A DNA stretch of 64,000 nt from Synechococcus sp. ROS8604 (GCF_014279655.1 NZ_CP047946.1:1054001-1118000); one strand, 5' to 3'. Shown: positions 17,933 to 26,999, counted from the stretch's first letter. Translations and numbers: made by a program. The notes: a model not told the origin generated them from the sequence alone.

Positions 17933-20027
17933 AGCTGCGTTTCGCCGGGATTGGGTAGGGAATCCGGCGGTGTCGCATGCGCCTCCAGACGCGCACAAAG
18001 GCATGCATCACCAGGTCAACTTCGGCGCGACTGAGTCCGCTTTGCCTCAGTTGTCCGTCGGCTAAGCGCGCCTCCAAGATGCGCTTCACCGTGGTTTGCG
18101 CTTCGATGTCGCTGGTGTCGGGGGGGAGTGATCGCAAGGCGGCCTCACAGCCATCAGCCAGCATCAAGATTCCGGTTTCTTTGGATCGAGGGGTGGGGCC
18201 TCGGTAGCGAAACAGGTGTTCTGAAATCGTTGGGTCCCTCTGCTGGGCTTGATGCAGGAAAAAGCCCATGCGCAAGGTGCCTTGATGCTCCGGAATGAAA
18301 TCCGCGATGGGCCGCGGCAAGCGGTAGCGCCTGGCCAGTTTGAGGCCTTCGTCCACATGGGCCTGGAGAACTCCGGCGCTGGCCACCGGGTCGTTCAATT
18401 TGGTGTGTGGATTCTCTTCGCCGGTGGTTTGATTTTCGATGAACCAGTTCGGGGCATGAAGTTTGCCCACATCGTGATAGAGCGATCCGGTTTTGATCAG
18501 ATCCACATCGGCCCGAATGGCCCGAGCGCCCTCTTCGGCCAGCCCGCAGATCATCAGCGTGTGTTCAAAGGTTCCAGGTGCTTCTGACGACAACCGTCGC
18601 AGCAATGGACGCTCTTGATCCGCCAGTTCCATCAAACGGGCCCGAGTGAGCAGGCCGAATGAGCTCTCCAGCAGGGGAATCAACAGGATCGTGAGCATCA
18701 TCAGCAGACCCATCAGCAGGGCCTCGGACGCGAGTTCTCCGGTGTCGGGTGTGAGCCGCGTCCAGGACAGGTTCACGGCTTCAAACGGTTGCCTCAGCAC
18801 CACCATTTCGGCGACCAACGCACCCAAGGGGAGCAACACCGCCAGTTGCAACAACTGCGCTCGACTGCGTAATCGACCGGCCTGAATGGCGGCGATCGCT
18901 GCAACGGCCGCCGTGATCAGCAGCCGGCCTTCGCCTAATCCACTCACGGGAGTCGGCCACAGCAAACAGCTCACGGCCATCCAGGCCAGGCCACTGGTGG
19001 TTCCAAGCCCTTGGGCCAAGAGCAGGGTGGGAGGCACGATCACAGCCAGGGGGCTTACGGCTGCACCAAACCAAAGCTTGCTGAATTGGCTGATCAATAG
19101 GAGGCCTATTGCCAGAAACCCGTGGGACGCCTCGAGGCAGGGTCTTTCCCGTTTCATCACGAGCAGCATCACGCCGCAACTCGCCAGTGCTTCGGTGAAA
19201 CGCAACAACCAGATTCCCAGCTTCGGGCTGCGATTAATCAGTCCAAAGAAATCGAGCACGTCGTAGGCCTGGGAACTGATCGGTTCGCCTTTGCGCGTGA
19301 TCAGATCGCCCGCTTTGACTTCAATGCTTGGAATGCCTTGTTGCGTGATCAGCTCTTCAATCAGTCGTTGACTGCGCAGGGGATCGGTCTGGAGGTTGCT
19401 GGCTCCTTGAAGTGTGGTCGTCGCGATCTTGCTGCCAAGGGTTCTGGCTGGAGCGTCCTCAGGTCCCAAGGCTTCGAGTTGCAGGGATGAGGCCTTTCGG
19501 AGCTGTTCAATCGCCAGCGTGTTCACAAGACCTTGGCTGAGCATCCGATCGACAGCCCTGCGGATCGTCATGTCCCAGTTTTTGCGATCCTGTTGCGATC
19601 GTTTTTCCAGCCAGGATTGTTCGTCTGTGGTCAGATTGACGGGGCCAATTCGATCGATGTTCTGGCTCCTGGCGACGCGCTCCAATTCGGCGAGATGACG
19701 CTCGAGTCTGAGCTTGAGAAGGCTTGATTGCTGCGCATCCACCACCTGCACAAAGGTGTTGGGCATCAAGCTGGATCTCCTCTGTTCGAGCGCTTCGCTG
19801 TCCACCACCCGTGCGGCTTTCGGAGCAAAGGAATCGAACGGTGCTGGGATGCCGGGGCGTAAGTCGGGTTCCACCAGCCAGGGCCAGCTGGAAACAAGCG
19901 CAACGGCAATGCAGACCAGAAGCAGTCCAGCCTTTTGGAGGCGGTTCCAACGCAGCACAGGGCGTCGCGGTGACTCACTCCGCAACCAGCTTCTCCAGAG
20001 CTTGGCCAGAGGATGAGATCGGAACAC
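17922..20027 (-). CDS. 7TM-HD phosphodiesterase (PgpH/YqfF-like)
   Basis: 701 residues, GTG start at 20027. Order: one N-terminal membrane helix (about 30-48), an extracytoplasmic 7TMR-HDED region to about residue 265, a block of hydrophobic helices (about 270-460), then a cytoplasmic HD domain with [29 protein letters not shown] and DFIPEHQGT, and the final Asp in [10 protein letters not shown]. Homologues such as Listeria PgpH hydrolyse c-di-AMP. The HD residues look intact. A diadenylate cyclase gene lies at 62.7 kb, so a c-di-AMP role is plausible. Confidence 0.85.
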   Translation of the reverse strand: MFRSHPLAKLWRSWLRSESPRRPVLRWNRLQKAGLLLVCIAVALVSSWPWLVEPDLRPGIPAPFDSFAPKAARVVDSEALEQRRSSLMPNTFVQVVDAQQSSLLKLRLERHLAELERVARSQNIDRIGPVNLTTDEQSWLEKRSQQDRKNWDMTIRRAVDRMLSQGLVNTLAIEQLRKASSLQLEALGPEDAPARTLGSKIATTTLQGASNLQTDPLRSQRLIEELITQQGIPSIEVKAGDLITRKGEPISSQAYDVLDFFGLINRSPKLGIWLLRFTEALASCGVMLLVMKRERPCLEASHGFLAIGLLLISQFSKLWFGAAVSPLAVIVPPTLLLAQGLGTTSGLAWMAVSCLLWPTPVSGLGEGRLLITAAVAAIAAIQAGRLRSRAQLLQLAVLLPLGALVAEMVVLRQPFEAVNLSWTRLTPDTGELASEALLMGLLMMLTILLIPLLESSFGLLTRARLMELADQERPLLRRLSSEAPGTFEHTLMICGLAEEGARAIRADVDLIKTGSLYHDVGKLHAPNWFIENQTTGEENPHTKLNDPVASAGVLQAHVDEGLKLARRYRLPRPIADFIPEHQGTLRMGFFLHQAQQRDPTISEHLFRYRGPTPRSKETGILMLADGCEAALRSLPPDTSDIEAQTTVKRILEARLADGQLRQSGLSRAEVDLVMHAFVRVWRRMRHRRIPYPIPAKRSFSA

Positions 20028-20098
20028 AGCTGTTGATCACTGATACAGACGCTAGCCCCACTGAGGAAGCATGCTGGGATCAGTGTCAACAGACCTCG

Positions 20099-20980
20099 AT
20101 GGCTCTCCGGCTGGATGGCAAGCAGCTCGCCGCAAAGCTAGAAGCGCGCTTGCAGCAGCAGATTGCAAATGGAACGGCATCAGCAGGGCGTTCACCAGGC
20201 CTTGCTGTCCTCCGCATTGGCGACGATCCCGCCAGTGCGGTCTACGTGCGCAACAAAGAGAAGGCCTGCGCTCGCATTGGGGTGGAGAGCTTCGGGTCTC
20301 ATCTCCCAGCTCATGCTTCACAGCAGGAGGTGTTGACAGCCATCCGCGAGCTCAATGCTGATGAACGGGTGGATGGAATCCTGCTGCAGCTGCCGCTGCC
20401 AAAGGGCTTGGATGAGACCCCGCTGCTGGCTGAAATCGATCCGAACAAAGATGCCGATGGATTGCACACCTTGAATCTCGGGCGCCTGTTGAAGGGTGAG
20501 CAGGGTCCACGAAGTTGCACACCTGCCGGCGTGATGGCGATGCTTCGTGATCAGGGCATCGATCCCGCCGGCAAGCGTGCCGTCGTGGTGGGCCGCAGCA
20601 TCCTTGTTGGCCAGCCGATGGCCCTCATGCTGCAGGCGGCGAACGCCACCGTCACGGTGGCCCATTCACGCACGCAAGATCTGAAATCGATGACCCGTCA
20701 GGCTGAGATTCTTGTGGTGGCAGCAGGTCGCCCCGAAATGATCGGTGCCGATCACATCACACCGGGTTGTGTGGTGGTGGATGTTGGTATCCATCGCCGC
20801 CCTGAAGGCGGGCTTTGCGGTGATGTGCGCGCGGAGGAGCTCGAACCGGTTGTCGCAGCGCTCTCTCCAGTTCCTGGAGGAGTGGGCCCGATGACGGTCA
20901 CGATGTTGCTAGTCAACACTGTGGTGGCCTGGTGTCGACGCCATCAAGTTGCGTTGGACTTGTCCGATTTGGTGGTTTGA
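20099..20980 (+). CDS. folD: Bifunctional methylene-THF dehydrogenase / methenyl-THF cyclohydrolase
   Basis: 293 residues from ATG 20099. It has the active-site Lys-containing [14 protein letters not shown], the [15 protein letters not shown] motif, the NADP-binding [17 protein letters not shown] and the [13 protein letters not shown] signature near the end. It interconverts 5,10-methylene-THF and 10-formyl-THF for purine and formyl-Met supply. The start codon follows directly on the divergent 7TM-HD promoter gap of 71 bases. Confidence 0.96.
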   Translation: MALRLDGKQLAAKLEARLQQQIANGTASAGRSPGLAVLRIGDDPASAVYVRNKEKACARIGVESFGSHLPAHASQQEVLTAIRELNADERVDGILLQLPLPKGLDETPLLAEIDPNKDADGLHTLNLGRLLKGEQGPRSCTPAGVMAMLRDQGIDPAGKRAVVVGRSILVGQPMALMLQAANATVTVAHSRTQDLKSMTRQAEILVVAAGRPEMIGADHITPGCVVVDVGIHRRPEGGLCGDVRAEELEPVVAALSPVPGGVGPMTVTMLLVNTVVAWCRRHQVALDLSDLVV

Positions 20981-20994
20981 CCCCCTCGGCCTGA

Positions 20995-21960
<966 letters not shown>

Positions 21961-21962
21961 CC

Positions 21963-22478
21963 ATGGTGATTTCAATGATGTCGACCCTGTCTATGCCTGC
22001 ACAGATCTTGGATAATGCTGTGCTCGCCTGGGGATTGGCGGCTTGCGGCTTGGCGCAGTTCTCCAAGCTCTTCCTGGAATTGGTGCTGAATCGGCGCTGG
22101 AGGCCGGCGGTGTTGGTTGAAACCGGAGGAATGCCTTCGAGTCATTCGGCATTGGTCACGGGTACAGCCGCTGGCGTGGGCTGGCAGATCGGTTTTGATC
22201 AGCCTGCGTTTGCGCTGGCTGCCACGGTGGCTTTTGTGGTGATGTACGACGCCAGTGGGGTGCGCCGGGCGGCAGGATTCACGGCTGCTCGCCTCAACGA
22301 ATTGCCTGACTCGCTCTGGCCTAACCAACCGGAGAAGCCACTCAAAGAACGGCTTGGTCACACCCGAACGGAGGTGTTGGTGGGCAGTTTGCTGGGACCT
22401 TTAATCGCCCTCCCTGGACTCTTTTTTGTGGGGTCGCCCCTGCATTTGGCCCAAACGTTTGGTTTGTTCAGCGGGTGA
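21963..22478 (+). CDS. Divergent PAP2 (DUF212) family membrane protein
   Basis: About 171 residues from ATG 21963; ATGs at 21975 and 21978 are alternatives. The VLVETGGMPSSHSALVTGTA motif and the VVMYDASGVRRAAG segment mark the acid PPase/VanZ-like divergent PAP2 family found in cyanobacteria and plants, with several hydrophobic helices. In family members the GGMPSSHSA motif replaces the PAP2 phosphatase core, so a lipid-phosphate activity is inferred only. Its stop shares GTGA with the helicase start. Confidence 0.82.
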   Translation: MVISMMSTLSMPAQILDNAVLAWGLAACGLAQFSKLFLELVLNRRWRPAVLVETGGMPSSHSALVTGTAAGVGWQIGFDQPAFALAATVAFVVMYDASGVRRAAGFTAARLNELPDSLWPNQPEKPLKERLGHTRTEVLVGSLLGPLIALPGLFFVGSPLHLAQTFGLFSG

Positions 22479-23944
22479 GCAGGCTGAAGCCGTCTGAGGC
22501 CACTCTTACCGACGATCAGCAGACAGCAGCTGCATTGTTTGAGACGTGGTTAGCAAGCGAAGACCCTGGCGTTCCGTTTGTGTTGAGCGGTTATGCCGGC
22601 AGCGGCAAAACCTTCTTGTCGATGCGCTTGCTGCGCCAAGTGGAAGCCACAGGCCTGTGTTGGACCGTTGTGGCTCCCACCCATAAAGCGGTGGGTGTGT
22701 TGCGCCATGCCCTTGATTTAGAGGGCCTTCATCCCACCTGGTACCCCTCCACCATCCATCGACTGTTGCGTCTCAAGTTGCGACGCCAGGGGGATCGGGA
22801 GGTTTGCGAATCCACGGAACAAACGGCGGCATCGTTGGAACATCTCGGCCTGGTTTTGGTCGATGAGTCCTCCATGGTCGATAGCTCGCTGTTGTCGGTC
22901 GCACTGCAGTGCGCGCATCCTTTCAAGACTCGGCTGGTGTTCGTTGGCGATCCGGCCCAGCTTCCGCCGGTGGGGGAAGCGGATAGCCCTGTGTTCTCCA
23001 TGGACCGTGCGATCACGGCGTCGCTCAAGCAAGTGGTTCGTCATCAAGGCCCAGTGCTTCAGCTGGCGAGCTGCCTGCGCGATGGACGCTTGCCCTGTGA
23101 GCTCCCGCCCTTGATGCCACCGCTGCGCAGCGAATTGGGTCAGGTGGGTGTGCTCAATCGCTCGGCTTGGTTGATCCAGGCTCAAGAGGGTCTGCGCCGT
23201 GCTGCGGCCTGTGATAACCCTGATGCAGCACGCATTCTTTGCTACACCAATCGCACTCTGGATGCGCTTGTGCCCCATGCGCGACGGGCCATTCATGGTG
23301 AGATGGCCGATCAGATGGCCGTTCTTCCAGGTGAAGTCCTGATCAGCCGGACAGCGGTGATGGCCCCTGCCTCCCGCGACGGCGCAGAGACAGGGGAAGA
23401 ACCCGATCTGGTGCTCGGCTCGAATCGTGAAGTGGTGGTGGAGGACGTCACCCCTGAACGCTGTGACCTGGCTGAATTTGGGTTTGCGGGGGAGACGCAG
23501 ATGGCTCTCGCTGGATTCGAGGCCCCTGTGATCGAGACCGTGACGGCGAGGGTTCGTAGTGGTGAGCTAGAGCTCAGTTTGCGCTTGCAGCCACCGTCCG
23601 GGAGTGCGGCGCGGCAGCGTCTTGATGGTGTGCTTCAGGGGTTACGCACGCAGGCAAGAGATGCGGGAAAGCGGGGTGGGCGGCCCCTTTGGCGCCGCTA
23701 TTTCTTGATCCGTGATGCTTTTGCTTCCTTGGGTCCAGCCGCTGTACTCACCGTTCACCGCAGTCAGGGCAGCAGTTTCGGAGAGGTGTTTGTTGCCGAT
23801 GATGTGTTCTGGCCACAGGATCTCGTCCTGCGACGCCAGTTGGCTTATGTCGCTGTAAGCCGGGCACAAGAGGCTGTTTGGATAGCGGGAAAGTCATCAT
23901 CTGCCGCAGCGGTGGAACGCTGGTCGCGGGCTCTTCAAAAATGA
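22475..23944 (+). CDS. RecD-like superfamily 1 DNA helicase
   Basis: 489 residues, GTG start coupled by GTGA to the preceding gene. Walker A GYAGSGKT at 39-46, Walker B region LVLVDESSMVDSSLL, motif III VFVGDPAQLPPVGE, and C-terminal motifs LTVHRSQGSSFGEVFV and LAYVAVSRAQEAVWI are all present. This set fits the RecD2/Dda-like 5'-3' helicases. No RecB or RecC partner is nearby. A 2-kb sparse region begins just after its stop. Confidence 0.88.
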   Translation: MSRLKPSEATLTDDQQTAAALFETWLASEDPGVPFVLSGYAGSGKTFLSMRLLRQVEATGLCWTVVAPTHKAVGVLRHALDLEGLHPTWYPSTIHRLLRLKLRRQGDREVCESTEQTAASLEHLGLVLVDESSMVDSSLLSVALQCAHPFKTRLVFVGDPAQLPPVGEADSPVFSMDRAITASLKQVVRHQGPVLQLASCLRDGRLPCELPPLMPPLRSELGQVGVLNRSAWLIQAQEGLRRAAACDNPDAARILCYTNRTLDALVPHARRAIHGEMADQMAVLPGEVLISRTAVMAPASRDGAETGEEPDLVLGSNREVVVEDVTPERCDLAEFGFAGETQMALAGFEAPVIETVTARVRSGELELSLRLQPPSGSAARQRLDGVLQGLRTQARDAGKRGGRPLWRRYFLIRDAFASLGPAAVLTVHRSQGSSFGEVFVADDVFWPQDLVLRRQLAYVAVSRAQEAVWIAGKSSSAAAVERWSRALQK

Positions 23945-24258
23945 ATCACACCCATGACATGTCTGCTGTTCATGTGAATGGGTAGGGATCACAGAAGATC
24001 TTCATGCCCTGCAGAGCATCTCTAAGGGGATAAAAGATCGGCTTTTTTAAGCTAAAGATGGTTGTCAAAAGCCCTGCAAGGGCTCGAATCTGCTCGTAAT
24101 CCTATGAGACTCTTGATACGCGCTTTGCAGGTCTATTCAGAAGCAAGAAGCGAAGGCATATTCTTGTCTTTGTGACGCTATTCAGCAGGTGTTATGAATG
24201 ATTGTGTGAAAACTGTCAGGATTAATCTTCCTTCCCTAGGTGGATGCATAGAAAATGA
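23945..24258. other. Gap of 314 bases, no gene seen
   Basis: Just after the helicase stop is an interrupted inverted repeat (ACCCATGACATG against CATGTGAATGGGT, about 23950-23984) without a T tract. A short perfect hairpin AGCCCT-GCA-AGGGCT lies at 24070-24084. A GATCGGCTTTTTT run at 24037-24049 might end a transcript. Short ATG frames on both strands are under 25 codons or antisense to the gene that follows; none is convincing. Confidence 0.5.
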
Positions 24259-24423
24259 TTATTCTTCTGATGCTGTTTGCGGCTCCAGATGCTTGGTGAT
24301 GCACATGGTCACGCAAACGCCATCCTTAAGGTCGCAACTTGTGACGCATTCCAGGTAAGCGTCGACGCTACCCCAGCGCTCTGTGATTGATGAGTGTGAG
24401 TGTCCGGTTGGGATTGCTTTCAT
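24259..24423 (-). CDS. 54-residue twin CX3C protein
   Basis: A small gene with ATG 24423, TAA 24259-24261 and a purine-rich site (GAGAGAAC) seven bases before the start. The protein starts MKAIPTGHSHSSITERWGS and carries four Cys at 26, 30, 37 and 41 in the pattern C-x3-C-x6-C-x3-C, followed by a His-containing acidic tail. Paired CX3C motifs suit a helical hairpin with two disulfides, or a metal site. No membrane segment or signal peptide. I recall no named family, and function is unknown. Natural composition and the Cys pattern argue that it is real. Confidence 0.7.
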   Translation of the reverse strand: MKAIPTGHSHSSITERWGSVDAYLECVTSCDLKDGVCVTMCITKHLEPQTASEE

Positions 24424-24524
24424 CTTGTTCTCTCAAGTGGGTATTGAGTAAGATGATTTTCATTTGCTGGCAAGTAAATGATTGCGATATAAATCGTTCC
24501 TAGGCTTATTTGCTTGCTTTGCAT
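24420..24524 (-). CDS. Possible 34-residue upstream ORF
   Basis: ATG 24524 to TGA 24420-24422, where the stop overlaps the next ATG as ATGA. It encodes a short protein with a hydrophobic middle (SLGTIYIAIIYLPA). No good ribosome site is visible before its ATG. It may be a real leader peptide that couples translation of the twin CX3C gene, or a chance frame. Confidence 0.3.
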   Translation of the reverse strand: MQSKQISLGTIYIAIIYLPANENHLTQYPLERTR

Positions 24525-24591
24525 CAGTGAAGAGTTGTCTTGCCTGCTTACGTGTTTTTTTGTTTGCTTTATATGTGCTTGATCATGCAAT

Positions 24592-24623
24592 AAAAAACCG
24601 CCTGCGCTGATCGCTACAGGCGG
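24592..24623 (-). terminator. Rho-independent terminator, minus strand
   Basis: Inverted repeat CCGCCTG (24598-24604) and CAGGCGG (24617-24623) with a 12-base loop. On the minus strand it is followed by six T residues (complement of 24592-24597). It lies 35 bases downstream of the 27-residue ORF and so probably ends its message. Confidence 0.8.
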
Positions 24624-24658
24624 CCGTTACGAATCGGGTGCTCTTGGCTGTATAGCCA

Positions 24659-24742
24659 TTAATGCATGATATGTGAAAAGCAGAGATGAAATAATGTATA
24701 TGTGAGGATGCCAATTGAGATTGTGGGAACTGTAAAGTTCAT
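24659..24742 (-). CDS. 27-residue hydrophobic membrane peptide
   Basis: ATG 24742, TAA 24659-24661. A strong Shine-Dalgarno AAAGGAG sits five bases upstream of the ATG. The peptide starts MNFTVPTISIGILTYTLFHL and is hydrophobic for about 18 residues with a His/Met end, so one membrane helix is likely. A terminator follows. Size and shape resemble the one-helix subunits of photosynthetic complexes (PetG, PetN, PsbM type), but I cannot match it to any of them. Gene status rests on the ribosome site plus terminator. Confidence 0.6.
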   Translation of the reverse strand: MNFTVPTISIGILTYTLFHLCFSHIMH

Positions 24743-24783
24743 GACTACTCCTTTGGATAACACTAACTTAATAGGAGGTATTC

Positions 24784-24810
24784 ATGCCCTCGGCATCAGC
24801 AACTACATAA
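24784..24810 (+). CDS. Possible 8-codon micro-ORF with strong ribosome site
   Basis: AGGAGGT at 24773-24779 precedes ATG 24784, then eight codons (MPSASATT) and TAA at 24808. The start region is itself an inverted repeat (ATGCC-CTC-GGCAT). A near-consensus ribosome site in front of so short a frame is unusual; it could be a leader peptide, a standby site for the downstream frame at 24898 or 24991, or chance. Confidence 0.25.
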   Translation: MPSASATT

Positions 24811-25325
24811 TTCTTTTAACGAGTAAAAATACCTACTTCTGTTGATTGTTATTGGTTTGATGATGCTTCTGTCGGATGTCTGGTTGACACGGCACAAATG
24901 CTTTTCGTTGATAGGTCTGCTCAATCGCGGCTGCAGGATCTGATGCGATCCTGTTACAGGGCACATACCGGTGGCAATGATGCGACTGTGATGTCGAAGG
25001 CTGCATCTCTATTGTTGTCATTATTTTGCTGCATTTCAATCGCTTTGCTGGCAACTTCGTGGGCCAAATGCATTAATTGTCCTTTTGGGATCGCTTCATT
25101 ATTTGTGGTGCGTGTTTTCGTCATCAGCATCTGATTGATGATCAGTATTAAAAATTTATAGCCTTCCTTTGATGCGGTTTGTATCTATCAATACTCTCCT
25201 TGCTGTAGAGCCCATGAAAAGCCGATTTCTTTTGTTGCTCAGCTGATCATTCCCTGGCAAGAGAGGCTTTGTATCTTGTACTATCTGCGGCGACAAAGGC
25301 GAACAATCTCTTTGTGATCGAAAGG
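24811..25325. other. Sparse 515-base stretch, no confident gene
   Basis: AT-rich. The two longest frames overlap one another on opposite strands (plus 24898-25134, minus 24833-25054); neither has a clear ribosome site and the minus one is compositionally odd (many His, Gln, Pro). The only one worth listing is the 47-residue C-terminal part of the plus frame. No RNA fold recognised. Confidence 0.4.
24991..25134 (+). CDS. Possible 47-residue secreted or membrane peptide
   Basis: From ATG 24991 the frame encodes MSKAASLLLSLFCCISIALL followed by AKCINCPFG and a second hydrophobic end. The N-terminus looks like a signal peptide, perhaps a lipoprotein-like or Cys-containing small exported peptide. 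No convincing Shine-Dalgarno is seen, and the codons may be chance in an AT-rich gap. Confidence 0.25.
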   Translation: MSKAASLLLSLFCCISIALLATSWAKCINCPFGIASLFVVRVFVISI

Positions 25326-25502
25326 TTAGTTCTTCGTTGGTGTCTGTGTACTCGAACGATCAAGCAGCTCAGCAGCCAATAGATCCTTGGCCAGCATCGA
25401 TAAACCCACTCCCATCAGAGCGAGAGCAACGCCTTGATGGGCGTCTGCACTCTTAGATACTTTTCTGGAAAGCTCTAGGTGTTGTTTCCAGGAGAAGTGC
25501 AT
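25326..25502 (-). CDS. 58-residue small helical protein
   Basis: ATG 25502, TAA 25326-25328. The protein starts MHFSWKQHLELSRKVSKSAD and contains a mildly hydrophobic, Ala/Leu/Gly-rich helix (GVALALMGVGLSMLAKDLLA) with a polar Thr/Asn tail. The charged first third and amphipathic helix look protein-like rather than random. No clear ribosome site. I have a loose impression of similar short proteins in other marine picocyanobacteria but cannot verify it. Function unknown; it may associate with membranes. Confidence 0.55.
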   Translation of the reverse strand: MHFSWKQHLELSRKVSKSADAHQGVALALMGVGLSMLAKDLLAAELLDRSSTQTPTKN

Positions 25503-25700
25503 CGATGCCAGGCGTCACAATGCTTTTTAGGCTAATTAGCTGTTTCAATCAAAGGCATAAGCGCTGTTAGGCAATGATCTGTAATAAGCGAAATGTAGTG
25601 AGTTGAGCATGTAATCGTCAAATCGGTTGCAATCACTACCTGATGGATTTGCGTCGTCATTGCTTAAGGGCTAAATTCAGCTCGCCAAGCAAAAAGACCC

Positions 25701-25877
25701 ATGGATCCAATTGCTTTGACTATCGGGCAAATGTTCGAAATCGAGAAGTTTTCAAGAGAGATTGACGGTTCTAAAGACGTTGAGGAGTTGCAATCGATCG
25801 CTAAACAGTTGCTTGTCGCGTGGAAGCAACAGCAAGCAGCATCAGCGTGGATCATTCGTCAGCAACAAGGCCTTTGA
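25701..25877 (+). CDS. 58-residue protein with NblA-like pattern
   Basis: ATG 25701, TGA 25875-25877. Starts MDPIALTIGQMFEIEKFSRE, continues with an acidic turn (IDGSKDVEEL) and a second helix (LQSIAKQLLVAWKQQQAA) ending in WIIRQQQGL. Two helices with L-x3-Q-x-F-x4-F in the first, a short loop, and a C-terminal amphipathic helix at about 58 residues is the plan of NblA, the small adaptor that marks phycobilisomes for Clp proteolysis. Identity is low and this is an inference from pattern and length only. A hairpin follows 26 bases after the stop. Confidence 0.65.
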   Translation: MDPIALTIGQMFEIEKFSREIDGSKDVEELQSIAKQLLVAWKQQQAASAWIIRQQQGL

Positions 25878-25903
25878 ATGCTTCGGAGCACAGCTCTAAG
25901 TTT

Positions 25904-25932
25904 CAAGCAGGAGTGGTTAGTTCTCCTGCTTG
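25904..25932. terminator. Hairpin between convergent genes, possible bidirectional terminator
   Basis: Perfect 10-bp stem CAAGCAGGAG (25904-25913) and CTCCTGCTTG (25923-25932) with a 9-base loop. The T tract is short and broken on the plus strand (ATTTCCTT). It separates the NblA-like gene from the end of the GAP-family gene. Confidence 0.6.
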
Positions 25933-25951
25933 ATTTCCTTCAAGCGTTTGT

Positions 25952-26638
25952 TTAGGTCATGGTGAGGCCACTAATTCCTTGCCAGCCGAGGTAGCCCCCG
26001 ATCCCAATACTGACGGCGGCGACAACCAGTTCTCCACGAGCAAAGAGCACTTCTTTTCCGCGTTCCAATACAGGCACAACTTTGTTGCGGCCAACCGCAA
26101 CGGCGATCAATGGGGTGAGCAGCAAAAGGCTTGCTCCGATGGTGAAGGCCAAAAGACCAATCAGTTCTTGCCATGTAGGCAGTTGGGCCGCCAAGACCAC
26201 CCCTGCTGATTTTGCGAACAGCACGAGATCGTCGGGACTGGCAACTTCCGCCACCGCACCCAACAACAACAGCAGTGGGAGGGGCATGTTTACAAAGCGG
26301 TCCACGCTCGTGGTCCATGCCGGAGGTGAGTCTCCATCGGTCAAGGAGCGCAGCAGCTCCCTACCTCCAACGGCGATTAAGGCTCCACCTGCGAGGAGAT
26401 CCAATCCAGTGCGGTGATGGGAGCCTTGCGTCATGTCCAGCACCAGCGAATGGCCCACGGTGACCAAGAGAACAGATGTCGCCATCGTGGTGATGATCCA
26501 TCCCGCCACGAACCAGCCACCACGTCGCAATGGCTGCGGTCCTAGGAGAAGCAGCAACAACACGGCGATGTGAATCGGGGATAGGCCGATGCCAGTTCCA
26601 TAGGCGAGGAGCTCAGCCCAGAGCGTGGTGTCGCTCAT
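25952..26638 (-). CDS. GAP-family (Sap/LysE-like) membrane protein
   Basis: 228 residues with about six hydrophobic helices. The N-terminus ALLAYGTGIGLSPIHIAVLL-like (AELLAYGTGIGLSPIHIAVL) and the ASPDDLVLFAKSAGVVLAAQL segment match the GAP/Sap family, distant relatives of LysE exporters, known from mycobacterial glycolipid export. Substrate in cyanobacteria is unknown. ATG start 26638. It lies inside the AT-richer accessory stretch and has no operon partner. Confidence 0.75.
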   Translation of the reverse strand: MSDTTLWAELLAYGTGIGLSPIHIAVLLLLLLGPQPLRRGGWFVAGWIITTMATSVLLVTVGHSLVLDMTQGSHHRTGLDLLAGGALIAVGGRELLRSLTDGDSPPAWTTSVDRFVNMPLPLLLLLGAVAEVASPDDLVLFAKSAGVVLAAQLPTWQELIGLLAFTIGASLLLLTPLIAVAVGRNKVVPVLERGKEVLFARGELVVAAVSIGIGGYLGWQGISGLTMT

Positions 26639-26999
26639 CGTTTAGTGGAAACGCAAAATGCCAGCTCGATCGTATTAGGTTCTGCGCTCAATCAGCTGCT
26701 TTGAGCCTCTCCTCAATGGGGGTGTCTGCTTGATGATGAACTGCTTGGACGGTTCCACGTAGCAGTTCATTATTGCAGTTTCACGTCGCAGTTCTTCCAG
26801 GCTAAGACTTGATTCTGGCCTGCTGAAAAAGATTTAATAGAATTGAATACGATGAAAAAATAATCCTAAGCCATTGAAAAAGCTGGCAGTGCCGGACTGA
26901 TCATTTTCGATTGGGGTTCTCATTGCGACATTCAGCATCCCCTTCCCTCCTTCGGATTTTGCATTGCCTTGGCCTTTTTGTTGTTGCTACTTTGATTGG
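26639..26999. promoter_or_regulatory. 361-base divergent intergenic region with short repeats
   Basis: No gene seen. GCAGTT recurs three times at exact 13-base spacing (26762, 26775, 26788), and CACGT-x-GCAGTTC occurs at 26756-26768 and 26782-26794. An inverted copy GAACTGC stands at 26738-26744, allowing a stem with the first repeat. The part from 26820 is AT-rich. It separates the divergent GAP-family and exported-protein genes, so a regulatory role is likely. Confidence 0.45.

Noticed and set aside
24194-24358. Plus-strand frame from ATG 24194 opposite the twin CX3C gene
   Set aside because: Antisense to a frame with a better Cys pattern and ribosome site; its own composition is unremarkable.
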